Positions 32,799 to 41,489 of a stretch of 64,000 nt of DNA are shown piece after piece. The stretch spans positions 4,296,001-4,360,000 of the forward strand of contig NZ_CP040244.1 in NCBI RefSeq assembly GCF_005517195.1, written 5' to 3'. Below the pieces are notes generated by a model. That model ran no database searches, was not told the DNA's origin, and saw nothing but the letters and a program-made list of their open reading frames with translations. This DNA comes from Streptomyces vilmorinianum (GTDB lineage: Bacteria; Actinomycetota; Actinomycetes; Streptomycetales; Streptomycetaceae). Position numbers and translations under genes: made by a program. Position 1 is the first letter of the stretch, and each line of letters begins with the position of its first letter.

Positions 32799-34882
32799 CC
32801 CCCGATCCAGCCGTCGAGCCAGTCGCGGCCCGCCCGGTGGTCGCCGGACTCGTAGTGGACGTGGGCGAGGGCGTGCACGGCGTGCCCGGAGGCGGGTTCG
32901 GCGGCCAGGGCCACCCGGGCGAGGGCGCCCGCCTCGTCGATGCGGCCCTGCTCCTGGCGGAGGAAGGCGAGGAGCGAGGTGTGGAACCAGTGTCCCTCGT
33001 AGGCGGGCGCCGTGCGCTCCACCAGCCGCTGCGCGAGCGTGCCGTCGAGGTCGCCGACGCCGGAGAACGCGATCGTGGGCACCGCGATGCTGAGGGCGAA
33101 GGCATCGGCGGGGAAGCGGTCGAGGTGGTCGACGAGCGCCCGGTCGCCGTCCTCTCCCCCGGCGCCGTCGTGTGCCTGGATCCGGCGGTCGACGACGTCG
33201 ACGAACGAGCGTTCCCGCTCGTCGCCGCGTTCCGCCGCGCTGCGCCGGGCGTCGGCGAGTGCGCGGTTCACGTCGACGTCCGCGCCCGCCTCGTGCCCGA
33301 GCAGGGCGAGCGCGGCGTGCCCGAGGGCGAAGCCGGGGTCGAGTTCGGTGGCCCGCGCGAAGGACTCTGCGGCCTTCGCCCGTACGGTGACGACCCGGGC
33401 GAGTCCGGTGCGGAAGGAGGCCGCCGCGGCGGCGTGGGTCGAAAGCGGCAGCCCGAACTGGTCGGTGGGCCGGCGGCGCGTGGCCCGGGGGGCGGGGGTG
33501 AGCGGGGCGAGCACGGCCTCGGCGATGTCCCTGGCCTGCGCCCTGATCTCGGGGATCGCGGTGGTCTCCCACAGCTCGCCGCGCCGGGGCGCGCCGAGCG
33601 TGAACAGCGGCCGGTGGTTGCCTCCCCGGGCGTCGCGCAGCCGGCCCTCGTCTGTGGCGACGCCGATCCCCAGCGGTCCGGGCGCCGCGAGGCCGTCGGC
33701 GAGCAGCCCGGCCCACAGGGGGTCGTCGGCGCCCATGCGGAGCCCGGGGCCGGTGCAGTCCACGACCCAGCCCACCGTCAGTTCCCGGCCGTCGCCGAGC
33801 GATACGGCGAGCCGGCCGTCGTCCAGTGGCGCGGCGGAGGCGATCCGGCCGGCCTGGATCCGCAGCCGGCGGGCGGCGCGGGCGCGGGCGATGCTCTCGG
33901 CGGTGGCCGGTGCCATCCGGTGCCGGTGGACGTTCCAGCGGGTGGCGTCGCGGTCGAGGAACTCGGCCCGTTCCTCGTCGGTGAGGCCCTGCCAGAGCGC
34001 CACGATCGCGGGCCGCAGCCCGTCGAGGGCGGGCCGCCAGTCGCCGTGGTCGCGCAGCGAGGCGGTGAGGTGCCGTCGCAGTGCCGTACGGAGCCGGTGC
34101 AGGGGCAGGGCCGTGAGCCCCGGCGGCGGGGGTACGGGAGGCAGCGGGGCGACGGCGTGGGGCTGGGGCAACAGGCCGCTGCGCGAGAGGGCGTGCACCG
34201 TGCGGCCGGGCCGGTCGAGGACGAGCGCGAGGTCGATGGCGGTGAGCCCGGTGCCGACGAGCAGGACGTCGTCGCTCTCCCCCACCGCGTCGAGCGCGCC
34301 GGGCGCCCAGGGCCGGCCGATGAACCGGTCGGAGCCGCGCAGCTCCGCCGTGGCCCAGCCGGCGGTGCCTGCGGCGGGTCCGGTGGCCAGGACGACGCTG
34401 TCGGCCGTCACGGTTCCGCCGTCGGCGAGCCGGAGTTCGAGCCGTGCGTCGGCCGTCTCCGTACAGCCGGTCGCCCTCGTGCGCAGGCGGCGTACGGCGA
34501 CCGTGCCGTGTGCCGTGATGATGGCGCGGCCGAGGGTGTCGGCGAGGTACGAGCCGAAGCGGTGGCGGGAGGCGAAGTCCGCCGCGGTGACGGTGGGTTC
34601 GCCGTGGCGGCAGAGCCAGCGCTGGAAGTGACCGGCGTCGTCCGGGTAGCAGCTCATCCCGCCGACCGGCACGTTGAGCCGGTGCTCGGGGACCTCGGTG
34701 GCGTACGCCGTACCGCGCCCGGCCTCCGCCGCGGGGTCGATCAGGACCAGGTCGAGGGGGGTGCGCCGCCGCGCGGCCGTCTCGCACAGCTGGACGGCGA
34801 CGAGCGCTCCGGCGGCGCCCGCTCCGACGATCGCCACGGTCGGTCGGGGACGAGCGGACTGGGCGGGTACCACGGACACCAC
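32171..34882 (-). CDS. FAD/NAD(P)-binding protein fused to a TTC38-like tetratricopeptide domain
   Basis: A 903-residue two-part protein. Residues about 14-470 are a flavoprotein of the FAD-NAD(P)-binding group: VAIVGAGAAGALVAVQL (dinucleotide fold), GTAYATEVPEHRLNVPVGGM (FAD contacts), DVLLVGTGLTAIDLALVL (NADP fold) and VVDCTGPGLRMG. Residues about 480-900 match tetratricopeptide repeat protein 38: FARATELDPGFALGHAALAL, GHWFHTSLLAFLRQEQGRID, SGHAVHALAHVHYESGDHRA and HFSWHVALHELALDD. These parts are normally separate proteins. I placed the start at GTG 34882, five bases after GGAGG; GTG 34879 and an upstream TTG 34915 are alternatives. It faces the Rrf2 gene, with a palindrome between them. 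The reaction is unknown. Confidence 0.85.
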   Translation of the reverse strand: MVSVVPAQSARPRPTVAIVGAGAAGALVAVQLCETAARRRTPLDLVLIDPAAEAGRGTAYATEVPEHRLNVPVGGMSCYPDDAGHFQRWLCRHGEPTVTAADFASRHRFGSYLADTLGRAIITAHGTVAVRRLRTRATGCTETADARLELRLADGGTVTADSVVLATGPAAGTAGWATAELRGSDRFIGRPWAPGALDAVGESDDVLLVGTGLTAIDLALVLDRPGRTVHALSRSGLLPQPHAVAPLPPVPPPPGLTALPLHRLRTALRRHLTASLRDHGDWRPALDGLRPAIVALWQGLTDEERAEFLDRDATRWNVHRHRMAPATAESIARARAARRLRIQAGRIASAAPLDDGRLAVSLGDGRELTVGWVVDCTGPGLRMGADDPLWAGLLADGLAAPGPLGIGVATDEGRLRDARGGNHRPLFTLGAPRRGELWETTAIPEIRAQARDIAEAVLAPLTPAPRATRRRPTDQFGLPLSTHAAAAASFRTGLARVVTVRAKAAESFARATELDPGFALGHAALALLGHEAGADVDVNRALADARRSAAERGDERERSFVDVVDRRIQAHDGAGGEDGDRALVDHLDRFPADAFALSIAVPTIAFSGVGDLDGTLAQRLVERTAPAYEGHWFHTSLLAFLRQEQGRIDEAGALARVALAAEPASGHAVHALAHVHYESGDHRAGRDWLDGWIGGQGRGAVHRAHFSWHVALHELALDDSDAVRRRWFAQLAPSQVNGVRALVDSGSLLWRARMSRNWTGRVPADGVLDAVAGDLVERPATAFTALHSAVALTAAGDLPALRRLRTHASGADAVQREVIVPLCRALEAVLEEQWTTAVDGLRGLLPTLRRVGGSAAQREVVEETLLYALLEAGHSDAARHLLEERLDRRASPLDRRRLADLRG

Positions 34883-34917
34883 GGACACCTCCGGGCCAAG
34901 GCGGGCGCTGCACAACG

Positions 34918-34940
34918 TTGTTCACTATGTCGATGAACAA
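34918..34940. promoter_or_regulatory. Palindromic operator between the flavoprotein fusion and Rrf2 genes
   Basis: TTGTTCA (34918-34924) and its exact complement TGAACAA (34934-34940) are separated by nine bases, giving a 23-base dyad in a strikingly A/T-rich island. It sits 35 bases before the flavoprotein start and 76 bases before the Rrf2 start. Rrf2 proteins bind dyads of this size, so it is the likely shared operator (inference). Confidence 0.75.
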
Positions 34941-35016
34941 TGTGGAATGACAAGGCCGCCCTGTCCCGGTCGCGGGGGTCGGGTCGGTTTCGCGCCAGCC
35001 GTGAGACATTGAGGCG

Positions 35017-35478
35017 GTGAGGATCTCAGCAAGAACGGACTACGCGGTCCGGGCCATGGCGGAGCTGGCCTGCTCCCCCGACGGGCCCTTGAAGGCGGAG
35101 GACATCGCCGGCCGCCAGGACATCCCCGTCCGCTTCCTCTTCGTCGTCCTCAGCGAGTTGCGTCAGGCGCGGCTGGTGCGGAGCGTGCGGGGCCCGGAGG
35201 GTGGCTACATCCTCACCCGGCCGCCCGCGGACATCACCCTCGCCGATGTGATCCGGGCGATGGACGGGCCGCTCGTCAGCGTGCGTGACCTGAAGCTGAC
35301 GGGTCTGGAGTACCAGGGCGCGGCCGCGCCCATGCCGGATGTGTGGCGGGCCGTGCGGGCGAGCCTGCGCCAGGTCCTGGAGGGCACGACCCTCGCGGAC
35401 CTGGCGTCGGGGAACCTGCCCGCGCTCGTACGGGACCGGGCGCGGGAGTACACGGACGACGCACGAACCTATCCGTAG
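35017..35478 (+). CDS. Rrf2-family transcriptional regulator
   Basis: A 153-residue regulator. The N-terminal winged helix shows the family start MRISARTDYAVRAMAELA and IPVRFLFVVLSELRQARLVR, with VRGPEGGYILTRPPADITLA for the wing. The three Cys that hold the iron-sulphur cluster in IscR/NsrR are absent, so it is more like the cluster-free CymR type. GTG 35017 has only a close GAGG before it. It faces the flavoprotein-TTC38 fusion and probably controls it through the dyad at 34918-34940. The signal sensed is unknown. Confidence 0.9.
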   Translation: MRISARTDYAVRAMAELACSPDGPLKAEDIAGRQDIPVRFLFVVLSELRQARLVRSVRGPEGGYILTRPPADITLADVIRAMDGPLVSVRDLKLTGLEYQGAAAPMPDVWRAVRASLRQVLEGTTLADLASGNLPALVRDRAREYTDDARTYP

Positions 35479-35496
35479 CGCCGCGGCGCCACGCGG

Positions 35497-35793
35497 TCAG
35501 CGTGCGGGAAGCGTGAGTTCGCCGCCCCGGTAGAAGCCTTCGCTCTCCTCCACGACGTACGGGGCCATGACCTCGCGCCGCTCTCGCTCCGCGTCGGAGG
35601 ACCGCCAGGCGTCGCACGCCTCCTGCGAGTTCCAGAGCGAGACTCCGGTGATCTCCTGTCCGTCCTCGGACCAGTAGGCGAACGCCTGAAGCAGTCCGTC
35701 CGGAGCGAACCCGGGGCGCCATGCCCTCTCGAACTCCTCCAGGGAGCCCGGCTTGATGCGGCGCGTGGTCACCCACACAAAGCGCTGTTCCAT
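35497..35793 (-). CDS. Antibiotic biosynthesis monooxygenase (ABM)-like small protein
   Basis: A 98-residue ferredoxin-like-fold protein starting MEQRFVWVTTRRIKPGSLEE at ATG 35793, with GAGGAGG upstream. The pattern RIKPGSLEEFERAWRP...EITGVSLWNSQEACDAWRSS matches ABM/DUF1330-type dimeric alpha/beta-barrel proteins, which include small monooxygenases and many members of unknown role. An in-frame start further upstream is possible but would add an unconserved basic tail. It is convergent with the Rrf2 gene and lies 106 bases downstream of the M28 peptidase start side, on the same strand. Confidence 0.75.
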   Translation of the reverse strand: MEQRFVWVTTRRIKPGSLEEFERAWRPGFAPDGLLQAFAYWSEDGQEITGVSLWNSQEACDAWRSSDAERERREVMAPYVVEESEGFYRGGELTLPAR

Positions 35794-35899
35794 CGCAGCC
35801 TCCTCGAAGACGGGGATCGGTTGTGATCGCGCTCTTCGACCACGGTAGGTCCGTGGTGCCGTTTCCGCCTCCGAGGCCGCCACGGGGGGTCACGAGAGG

Positions 35900-36943
35900 T
35901 CACGAGGCGGGCCGCCAGAGCGCGGCGGTGACGGCGGTGGCGACGGCGACGGCCGTCAGGCGCCGGTAGTCGAGGGTGTCCGGGATGTCGGTCGGCCGGT
36001 GGTAGCGCGGGTTCCGGAAGTTCGCCGTAGCGGTGAGCATGACGGCCGGGATCCCGGCGTTCCAGAAGGCGGCGTGGTCGCTGCGGCCGAGGTGGTTGAC
36101 CGGCGGTACGGCGAGGCCGGCGAGGGCCCCCAGCGGGCCGTCCGGGCGCGGGTCGCACAGGGTGACGGCGGGCATCGGAGGCTCGGCCGCCCCGGCCGCC
36201 CGCCCCCAGAGGAGGGCGGCGGCGTCCGACGAGCGCCGGTGGACCACGAGGGTGAAGTCGCCGCGCAGCCCGTCGGCGCGCACCGCGGCGGCCACGCCGG
36301 GGAAGACCGCGCCGAACCCCGGGGGCAGCAGCTGGGTCCCCGGCTCGGTCGTGAAGCAGCCGACCGACTCCAAACAGATCATGCCGGTGACCCTGCGCTC
36401 GCGGCGCAGTGCGCGGGCGGCGACCCGGGCGCCGATGAAGCCCAGTTCCTCCATGTCGAAGCACATGAGGGCGACCGCGGGCGGCCGTGGCAGCCCGCCG
36501 AGAAGCCGCGCGATCTCCAGCAGGGCGGCGATCCCGGAGGCGTTGTCGTCGGCGCCGGGGCTTCCTTCGACGGTGTCCAGGTGGGCCCCGACGAGGACGG
36601 TGGGGCGACCGTCCGCTCCGGGCAGCCCTGCCAGCAGGTTCGTTCCGGCGAGCCGCCGGTGCAGGCGGACCCTGAGGGGCGACAGGGGGACGCCGGGGCG
36701 GTCGGTGCAGCCGGGGCGCCATCGCACCTCGAAGGGCTGCCGCTCGGTCCACCAGCCCGCGGCGGCGAGCTCCCGCGTCACATGGGTCTCGGCCCGCAGC
36801 ATGGCCTCGGGCGCGCCTCTCCTGGTGCGGGGGCGGTCGGCGAGGAACTCCACGTCGCGCCGCAGGCGCAGCGGATCGGCCCGCCGGGTCAGTTCCCGGG
36901 CGAGCGCGGGCACGTCGGGGCCGAGGCCCATGGCGGGGTCCAC
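35900..36943 (-). CDS. M28-family zinc aminopeptidase
   Basis: A 347-residue di-zinc peptidase. Metal and catalytic motifs are visible: VLVGAHLDTVEGSPGADDNA (His and bridging Asp), CFDMEELGFIGARVAA (catalytic and metal Glu), HLGRSDHAAFWNAGIPAVML and YHRPTDIPDTLDYRRL (last His). I chose GTG 36943, which has GAGAGG eight bases upstream; ATG 36931 is four codons later. No clear signal peptide is present, so it is likely cytoplasmic, unlike most streptomycete M28 enzymes. It faces the small gene at 37067 divergently. The substrate is unknown. Confidence 0.88.
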   Translation of the reverse strand: MDPAMGLGPDVPALARELTRRADPLRLRRDVEFLADRPRTRRGAPEAMLRAETHVTRELAAAGWWTERQPFEVRWRPGCTDRPGVPLSPLRVRLHRRLAGTNLLAGLPGADGRPTVLVGAHLDTVEGSPGADDNASGIAALLEIARLLGGLPRPPAVALMCFDMEELGFIGARVAARALRRERRVTGMICLESVGCFTTEPGTQLLPPGFGAVFPGVAAAVRADGLRGDFTLVVHRRSSDAAALLWGRAAGAAEPPMPAVTLCDPRPDGPLGALAGLAVPPVNHLGRSDHAAFWNAGIPAVMLTATANFRNPRYHRPTDIPDTLDYRRLTAVAVATAVTAALWRPAS

Positions 36944-37066
36944 GGCGGGGTCCTCTCGCAGACGGGCGTCCGTCTTCGATGGTGCCGCAGGGCGGCGGCG
37001 TCCGCCTGTTCCCGTCGCGCGGCGCGGGTGATGCGGGGTGCGCCGGGGTGTGGTCGGATCGGCGTC

Positions 37067-37297
37067 ATGGACCTCACAGAGGAGAACGACGGTTCGCAGG
37101 AGGCGGGTCCGGATGATCGCCGTCGTGCCGCCCGGCGGACCCTCGCGAGCCGGACGACCGACCGGGCCGAGCTCGCGGAGTTCCTCGACATACTCGACCT
37201 GCGGCCCGAGGTCGATCACCTCTACCCCGGTACGGAGACGAGCGCGCCGGAGCCGGGCCGGCCCCGGCGCACGGGCAAGGGCCGCCCTCGCGGCTGA
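37067..37297 (+). CDS. Small charged hypothetical protein
   Basis: A 76-residue protein with an acidic start (MDLTEENDGSQEAGPDD), a helix-forming middle (RRAARRTLASRTTDRAELAEFL, DILDLRPEV) and a basic tail. I recognise no family. Codon use with G/C at third positions and a plausible reading frame ending right before a hairpin support it, but the ribosome site is weak. It is divergent from the M28 peptidase gene. Confidence 0.55.
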   Translation: MDLTEENDGSQEAGPDDRRRAARRTLASRTTDRAELAEFLDILDLRPEVDHLYPGTETSAPEPGRPRRTGKGRPRG

Positions 37298-37333
37298 GCC
37301 CCCGGGAACGGGAGCGGGAAGGAGAACGGGAAC

Positions 37334-37362
37334 GGGGCCGGAGCGATGGATGCTCCGGCCCC
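37334..37362. terminator. Hairpin between convergent genes
   Basis: GGGGCCGGAGC (37334-37344) and GCTCCGGCCCC (37352-37362) form a perfect 11-base stem with a GATGGAT loop between the small hypothetical gene and the S8 protease gene, which end towards each other. Confidence 0.8.
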
Positions 37363-37384
37363 GCCCCGCGGTCGTGCCAGGGAC

Positions 37385-39205
37385 CTAGAAGGTCAGGTTC
37401 CAGGCGTCGATCCGGCCGGTGTCGGCGTTCGCGTTGTCGTTCACGCGGAGCTTCCAGGTGCCGTTCGCGACCTCGGAGGAGGCGTTGACGGTGTAGGTCT
37501 GGAGGATGTTGTCCGCGCTGCCGCCGCTGCGGTTGTGCAGGGTGTAGACGGTGCCGTCCGGGGCCACCAGGTCGACCTTCAGGTCACCGATGTAGGTGTG
37601 CTTGATGTCGACACCCACCTTGAGGGTGGCCGGCGCGTTGCCGCTCACGCCGCTGACCGTGATGGGGCTCTCGACCGTGGTGTTGTCGGAGATCGCGACG
37701 TCGGTGAGGTTCTCGAAGTACGCGCCGGGCGGCGGGGTCGAGCCGCCGACCGCCTTCAGCGCGTCGGTCTGGCCCTCGCCGAAGAAGCCGTTCTTGACCG
37801 TGGTGCCCGTGCAGCGGCTGTCGGAGGGGCAGGCCGTGTCGTTCGCCTGGCTCGCCAGGGCGGCGCGGATGTCGGCCGGGGTGTACGTCGGGTTGACGCT
37901 CGCGAGGAGCGCGGCGACGCCCGCGACGTGCGGGGAGGCCATCGACGTACCGCTCTTGCTGCCGTACTTGCCGCCGGGCAGCGTCGAGTACACGCCGGAG
38001 GTGCCGTCACCGCCCGGGGCCGCGATGTCGATGACGCCGTTGCCGAAGTTGGAGTACGAGGCCTTGACGTTGCCGTTGCCCATGGCGGCGACCGTCACGA
38101 CGCCCGGGAGCTCGGTCGGGATGTCGATGCAGGCGTTGGTGATGGTGCGGGTGACCGGCGTGGAGTCGTTGGGGCTCTCGCTGTCGGTCGTCTTGTTCGC
38201 AAGGTCGTAGTTGGAGTTGCCGGCCGCGGCGATCTGGAGCGAGCCCTTGCCCTCGGCGTACGCCTGGGCGCGGTTGACGCCCTCGATGATGGCGGCCTGG
38301 TCCACGTTGTCCGGGCAGTTGAACTGCCACGGGTCCGTGTAATAGCTGTTGTTGGTGACCTTGAAGCCGTGGTCGCCGGCCCACATGAAGCCGCAGATGG
38401 TGTTCTCGGCGAAGAAGAGGCTGCTGGTCGGTTCGGCGATGCGGACCGAGGAGATCTTCACGCCCGGCGCGACGCCGATGACGCCCTTGCCGTTCTTGGC
38501 CGCGGCGACGGTGCCGGCCACGTGCGTGCCGTGGGTGCCGACGTCACGCCAGGCGCCGGCGCGGGTGTCCGCCTTGCCGTACGCGCAGGAGACCGAGTCG
38601 GCCGCGTTGAAGTTGGGCGCGATGTCCTGGTGCTGGTCGTCGACGCCCGTGTCCAGGATGCCGACCTTGACCGTGGCGGAACCGGTGGTGACGGCCCAGG
38701 CCTTGTCGGCCTTGATCTGGGTCATGTCCCAGCGGTTGGACTCGTTCAGCGTCGTCGCCGACTGCGCGGGGTTCGCGGGGAGCGCCGGGTTGTAGGCGTC
38801 CGCGGGGATGTCGGAGGTGCGCGTGGCGCCGACCTGCTGGACTCCGCTGACCGCGCGCATCGTCGAGGCGAAGTTCGCCGACGTCGAGTGGGCCACGATC
38901 ACGCCGATGGCGTCGTAGGAGGCGAAGACCGAACCGCCGTTGTTGGCGACGGCGGTGCGCACGGCCGTCGTGTCACCGGGAGCGGTGATCACCAGATACG
39001 CCCGGGTGCCCGCGGCCCATGCCGCCGGGGCCGGAGCGGAGGCCGTGGTCGTCGCCGTCGTGGCCGCCGAGGCGGAGGAGGGCTCGGGGATGGTCGTCGG
39101 CGCGGCGTGGGCGGCTCCGACGGGCGCGGCGAGCGCGAGGGCCGATCCGAGGGTTGCGGCAGCGACGGCCGAGAGTCTCAGACGGCTGGATATGTGGGAA
39201 AACAA
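37385..39205 (-). CDS. Secreted S8 serine protease with I9 propeptide and C-terminal P-domain
   Basis: A 606-residue subtilisin-like pre-pro-enzyme. A signal peptide (LRLSAVAAATLGSALALAAP, cleavage near AHA-AP) is followed by an I9-type inhibitor region (about 65-150, RAYLVITAPGDTTAVRTAV), then the catalytic domain. Its triad is in VGILDTGVDDQHQD (Asp), GTHGTHVAGTVAA (His) and GKYGSKSGTSMASPHVAGVA (Ser); the oxyanion Asn is in IAAAGNSNYD. The last 105 residues (VAISDNTTVESPITVSGVSG to the end) are a proprotein-convertase P-domain. I place the start at TTG 39205, five bases after GGAGG, since no ATG gives a cleaner signal peptide. It faces the two-component system divergently. Confidence 0.9.
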   Translation of the reverse strand: MFSHISSRLRLSAVAAATLGSALALAAPVGAAHAAPTTIPEPSSASAATTATTTASAPAPAAWAAGTRAYLVITAPGDTTAVRTAVANNGGSVFASYDAIGVIVAHSTSANFASTMRAVSGVQQVGATRTSDIPADAYNPALPANPAQSATTLNESNRWDMTQIKADKAWAVTTGSATVKVGILDTGVDDQHQDIAPNFNAADSVSCAYGKADTRAGAWRDVGTHGTHVAGTVAAAKNGKGVIGVAPGVKISSVRIAEPTSSLFFAENTICGFMWAGDHGFKVTNNSYYTDPWQFNCPDNVDQAAIIEGVNRAQAYAEGKGSLQIAAAGNSNYDLANKTTDSESPNDSTPVTRTITNACIDIPTELPGVVTVAAMGNGNVKASYSNFGNGVIDIAAPGGDGTSGVYSTLPGGKYGSKSGTSMASPHVAGVAALLASVNPTYTPADIRAALASQANDTACPSDSRCTGTTVKNGFFGEGQTDALKAVGGSTPPPGAYFENLTDVAISDNTTVESPITVSGVSGNAPATLKVGVDIKHTYIGDLKVDLVAPDGTVYTLHNRSGGSADNILQTYTVNASSEVANGTWKLRVNDNANADTGRIDAWNLTF

Positions 39206-39442
39206 TGCGTCCTCCGATGGCCCGGTGGCGCGGGTGGCGCCCGCCGGGCCGTGTGATGTGTGGGGTGGACGCAAGATCCCAGACGATGTGGTGCGGAAGG
39301 AAGTGTTCTGTCCGACAAGCCCGTTGACGTTACAGAGTGTTGACCTGACGGGCCGGCGATCGGTGCCGTCTTCCGCCGGGATGGACCGTTTCGTTCCGAC
39401 GACGGCCGGCCGTCGTCGGGGAGCGCGGGCCGGGCGGATATC

Positions 39443-40123
39443 GTGAGCGCCGTGCGGGTGCTGCTGGTCGAGGACGACGGGGATCTGCGTTTCGGGGTGG
39501 CCGCCGCGTTGCGGGCCGCCGGGTTCGCGGTCGACGAGGTCGCGGATCTCCCGCAGGCGGACGAGGCGCTCTTCGTCACGGCCTACGACTGCGTGGTCTT
39601 CGACCGGATGCTCCCTTCCGGTGACGCCGCCGCGTACGTCGCGGAGTTGCGGCGCGGGGGCGGGGCCGTGCCGGTCCTCTTCCTCACCGCCCGGGACACG
39701 GTCGCCGACCGGGTCGGGGGCTTCGCCAGCGGCGGCGACGACTACCTGGTCAAGCCGTTCGCCGTGCCGGAGCTGGTCGCCCGCGTGGGGAGTCTGTGCC
39801 GCCGCGCCGCCGTCGTCCGGCCGCCCGTCCACCGGGTCGCCGACCTGGAGATCGACACCGCCCGGCGCCAGGTCCGTCGCGCGGGCGTCCTTCTCACGCT
39901 CACCCGGCGGGAGTTCGCCGTCCTGGAGGTCCTGGCGGCGCGCGGCGACCGGGCCGTGTCGCGGGCCGAGCTGGTCGAGAGCTGCTGGGACGAGATGGCG
40001 GAGCCGCAGTCCAACGTCCTTGAGGTACTGGTCTCCCAGCTCCGCCGCAAGCTCGGCGATCCGCCGCTCATCCGTACGGTGCGCGGGGTCGGCTACCGCC
40101 TCGTTCCCGGGGACTCGGAGTGA
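39443..40123 (+). CDS. OmpR-family response regulator
   Basis: A 226-residue regulator. The receiver domain (about 5-120) has the acidic pair in LLVEDDGDL, phospho-acceptor D54 in DCVVFDRMLPSG, the Thr in VLFLTARD and Lys in DDYLVKPF. The C-terminal winged helix (about 130-225) has LTRREFAVLEVLAARGDRAV and SNVLEVLVSQLRRKLGDPPL, ending in GVGYRLVPGD. GTG 39443 is taken as start; GTG 39452 is possible. It overlaps the kinase gene by four bases (GTGA). Likely targets are the flanking secreted protease or the peptidase gene at 41490. Confidence 0.92.
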   Translation: MSAVRVLLVEDDGDLRFGVAAALRAAGFAVDEVADLPQADEALFVTAYDCVVFDRMLPSGDAAAYVAELRRGGGAVPVLFLTARDTVADRVGGFASGGDDYLVKPFAVPELVARVGSLCRRAAVVRPPVHRVADLEIDTARRQVRRAGVLLTLTRREFAVLEVLAARGDRAVSRAELVESCWDEMAEPQSNVLEVLVSQLRRKLGDPPLIRTVRGVGYRLVPGDSE

Positions 40124-41412
40124 GAAGGCGCGCTCAGGCGCTGACGCCCACCGGGCGGGTCCGGCGGCTGCGCAGACGGATCACCGCGCTGTTCGCCCTG
40201 ACCAGTGCCGTGGGGCTCGTCTCGATGGCCGTCCTCGCCGTGCGCAGCGACGACGCGCGGTGGCGTGAGCAGCTCGACCAGGCCATGAACCTGGACACCA
40301 CGCAGGCGATCAGCCTGCTCACGTACGACGAGAACGACCGGCTCGACACCACCGACCTCGTCGCGACCATGGACACCGGCTGCCCTCAGCTGACCGTCCT
40401 CTCCGTGCCGCGGGACCGGTCCACGGGGCCGGCCGTCGACTACGCCCCGGGCCGGCCCTGTCTGGCGGCCCGACCCGCCGACGTACGGGCGGCGGCCGAG
40501 ACGGCCGTACGCACGGAGGACGTCGTCGCGGTCGACCGGCACGCGGCGGACGGCCGGCCCGTCCGGCTCTTCGCCGAGCCGTTCTTCGCGCCCGACGCGG
40601 AGGGCGACGAGGGCCGGGACGGTGCCGTCGTCACCCTGTACGAGACCTCCGCCGCCGTTGCCGATCACCGTCGTACGACCTGGCTGCTCACGGCGGGCTG
40701 CGCGGTCCTGGTGCTGCTGTCGGCGGCGGTCGGCCATGTGCTGTCCGGGCGGGCGATCCGCCCGGCGCTGACGGCGCTTGGTCAGCAGGAGGCGTTCCTC
40801 GCCGACGCCGCCCACGATCTGCGCACCCCGGTCGCCTCGCTGCGCATGCTCGCCGAGACCGCTCTGCGCGGCGACACCGACAGCGGCGAGGTGCTGCGCC
40901 GGACGATGCGGCTCGCGGACGGCATGGGCGGCCTCGTCGACGGGCTGCTGACCCGGGCCCGGCTGATGACCGGGGTGCAGACGCTCGCGCGGGAGCCGCT
41001 GCGGCTGGACCAGCTGGTGGAGGCGGTGGTCGAGGACACCCCGGCGGAGGGGCACCGGGTGACGGTACGGGCCGAGGAGACGGTCGTCGTGGCCGATCCC
41101 GATCTCGTGCGGCGCGCCGTGGCGAACCTCCTGGGCAACGCGCTCGTCCACGGCCACGCCCCCGATGTGCCGGCCGATGTCCGGATCGAGGTCGGGCGCG
41201 GGGGCACGGTGACGGTCGAGGACGCCGGTCCGGGGCTGCCTCCGGGGGTGGCGGATTCCTTGTTCGAGCGGTTCCGCAGCGGGTCGGGGTCGACCGGTCT
41301 CGGCCTGTCCATCGCCTCCTGGGTCGCCCACGCGCACGGCGGGAGCCTCTCGGCGGGGCCGGGTGAACGCGGGGGCGCGCGCTTCGTCCTGCGCCTGCCC
41401 ACCGAGGCCTGA
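40120..41412 (+). CDS. Two-component sensor histidine kinase
   Basis: A 430-residue membrane kinase paired with the response regulator. Membrane segments at about 21-42 and 187-208 enclose an outer sensor domain of about 145 residues with two Cys (CPQ near 88 and CLA near 114) that may form a disulphide. The dimerisation region holds the phospho-His H232 in LADAAHDLRTPVASLRM. The ATPase domain shows the N box (AVANLLGNALVHGH), G1 (VEDAGPGLPPG) and G2 (GSTGLGLSIASW). The HAMP linker is very short, as in many actinomycete kinases. The GTG start overlaps the preceding stop. Its signal is unknown. Confidence 0.92.
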   Translation: MRRRAQALTPTGRVRRLRRRITALFALTSAVGLVSMAVLAVRSDDARWREQLDQAMNLDTTQAISLLTYDENDRLDTTDLVATMDTGCPQLTVLSVPRDRSTGPAVDYAPGRPCLAARPADVRAAAETAVRTEDVVAVDRHAADGRPVRLFAEPFFAPDAEGDEGRDGAVVTLYETSAAVADHRRTTWLLTAGCAVLVLLSAAVGHVLSGRAIRPALTALGQQEAFLADAAHDLRTPVASLRMLAETALRGDTDSGEVLRRTMRLADGMGGLVDGLLTRARLMTGVQTLAREPLRLDQLVEAVVEDTPAEGHRVTVRAEETVVVADPDLVRRAVANLLGNALVHGHAPDVPADVRIEVGRGGTVTVEDAGPGLPPGVADSLFERFRSGSGSTGLGLSIASWVAHAHGGSLSAGPGERGGARFVLRLPTEA

Positions 41413-41422
41413 ACGCTCCTTC

Positions 41423-41453
41423 AGGAAAACCTCAGCATCGCCAGGCGATGCTG
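41423..41453 (+). promoter_or_regulatory. Direct and inverted repeats before the peptidase lipoprotein gene
   Basis: TCAGGAAAACC (41422-41432) followed by TCAGCATCGCC places TCAG blocks 11 bases apart, the spacing used by OmpR/PhoB-type regulators. CAGCATCG (41433-41440) and CGATGCTG (41446-41453) also form a dyad. It lies 37-67 bases before the TTG start and may be the box of the adjacent response regulator, or a short terminator for the kinase gene. Confidence 0.45.
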
Positions 41454-41489
41454 GGGCGCACCGCACCCAGGCCTCCCAGGAGCATTCCG

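Noticed and set aside
32243..34936. An 897-codon plus-strand frame opposite the flavoprotein-TTC38 fusion
   Set aside because: No recognisable domain, Gly/Val/Asp-rich composition, and the opposite strand has clear FAD and TPR motifs.
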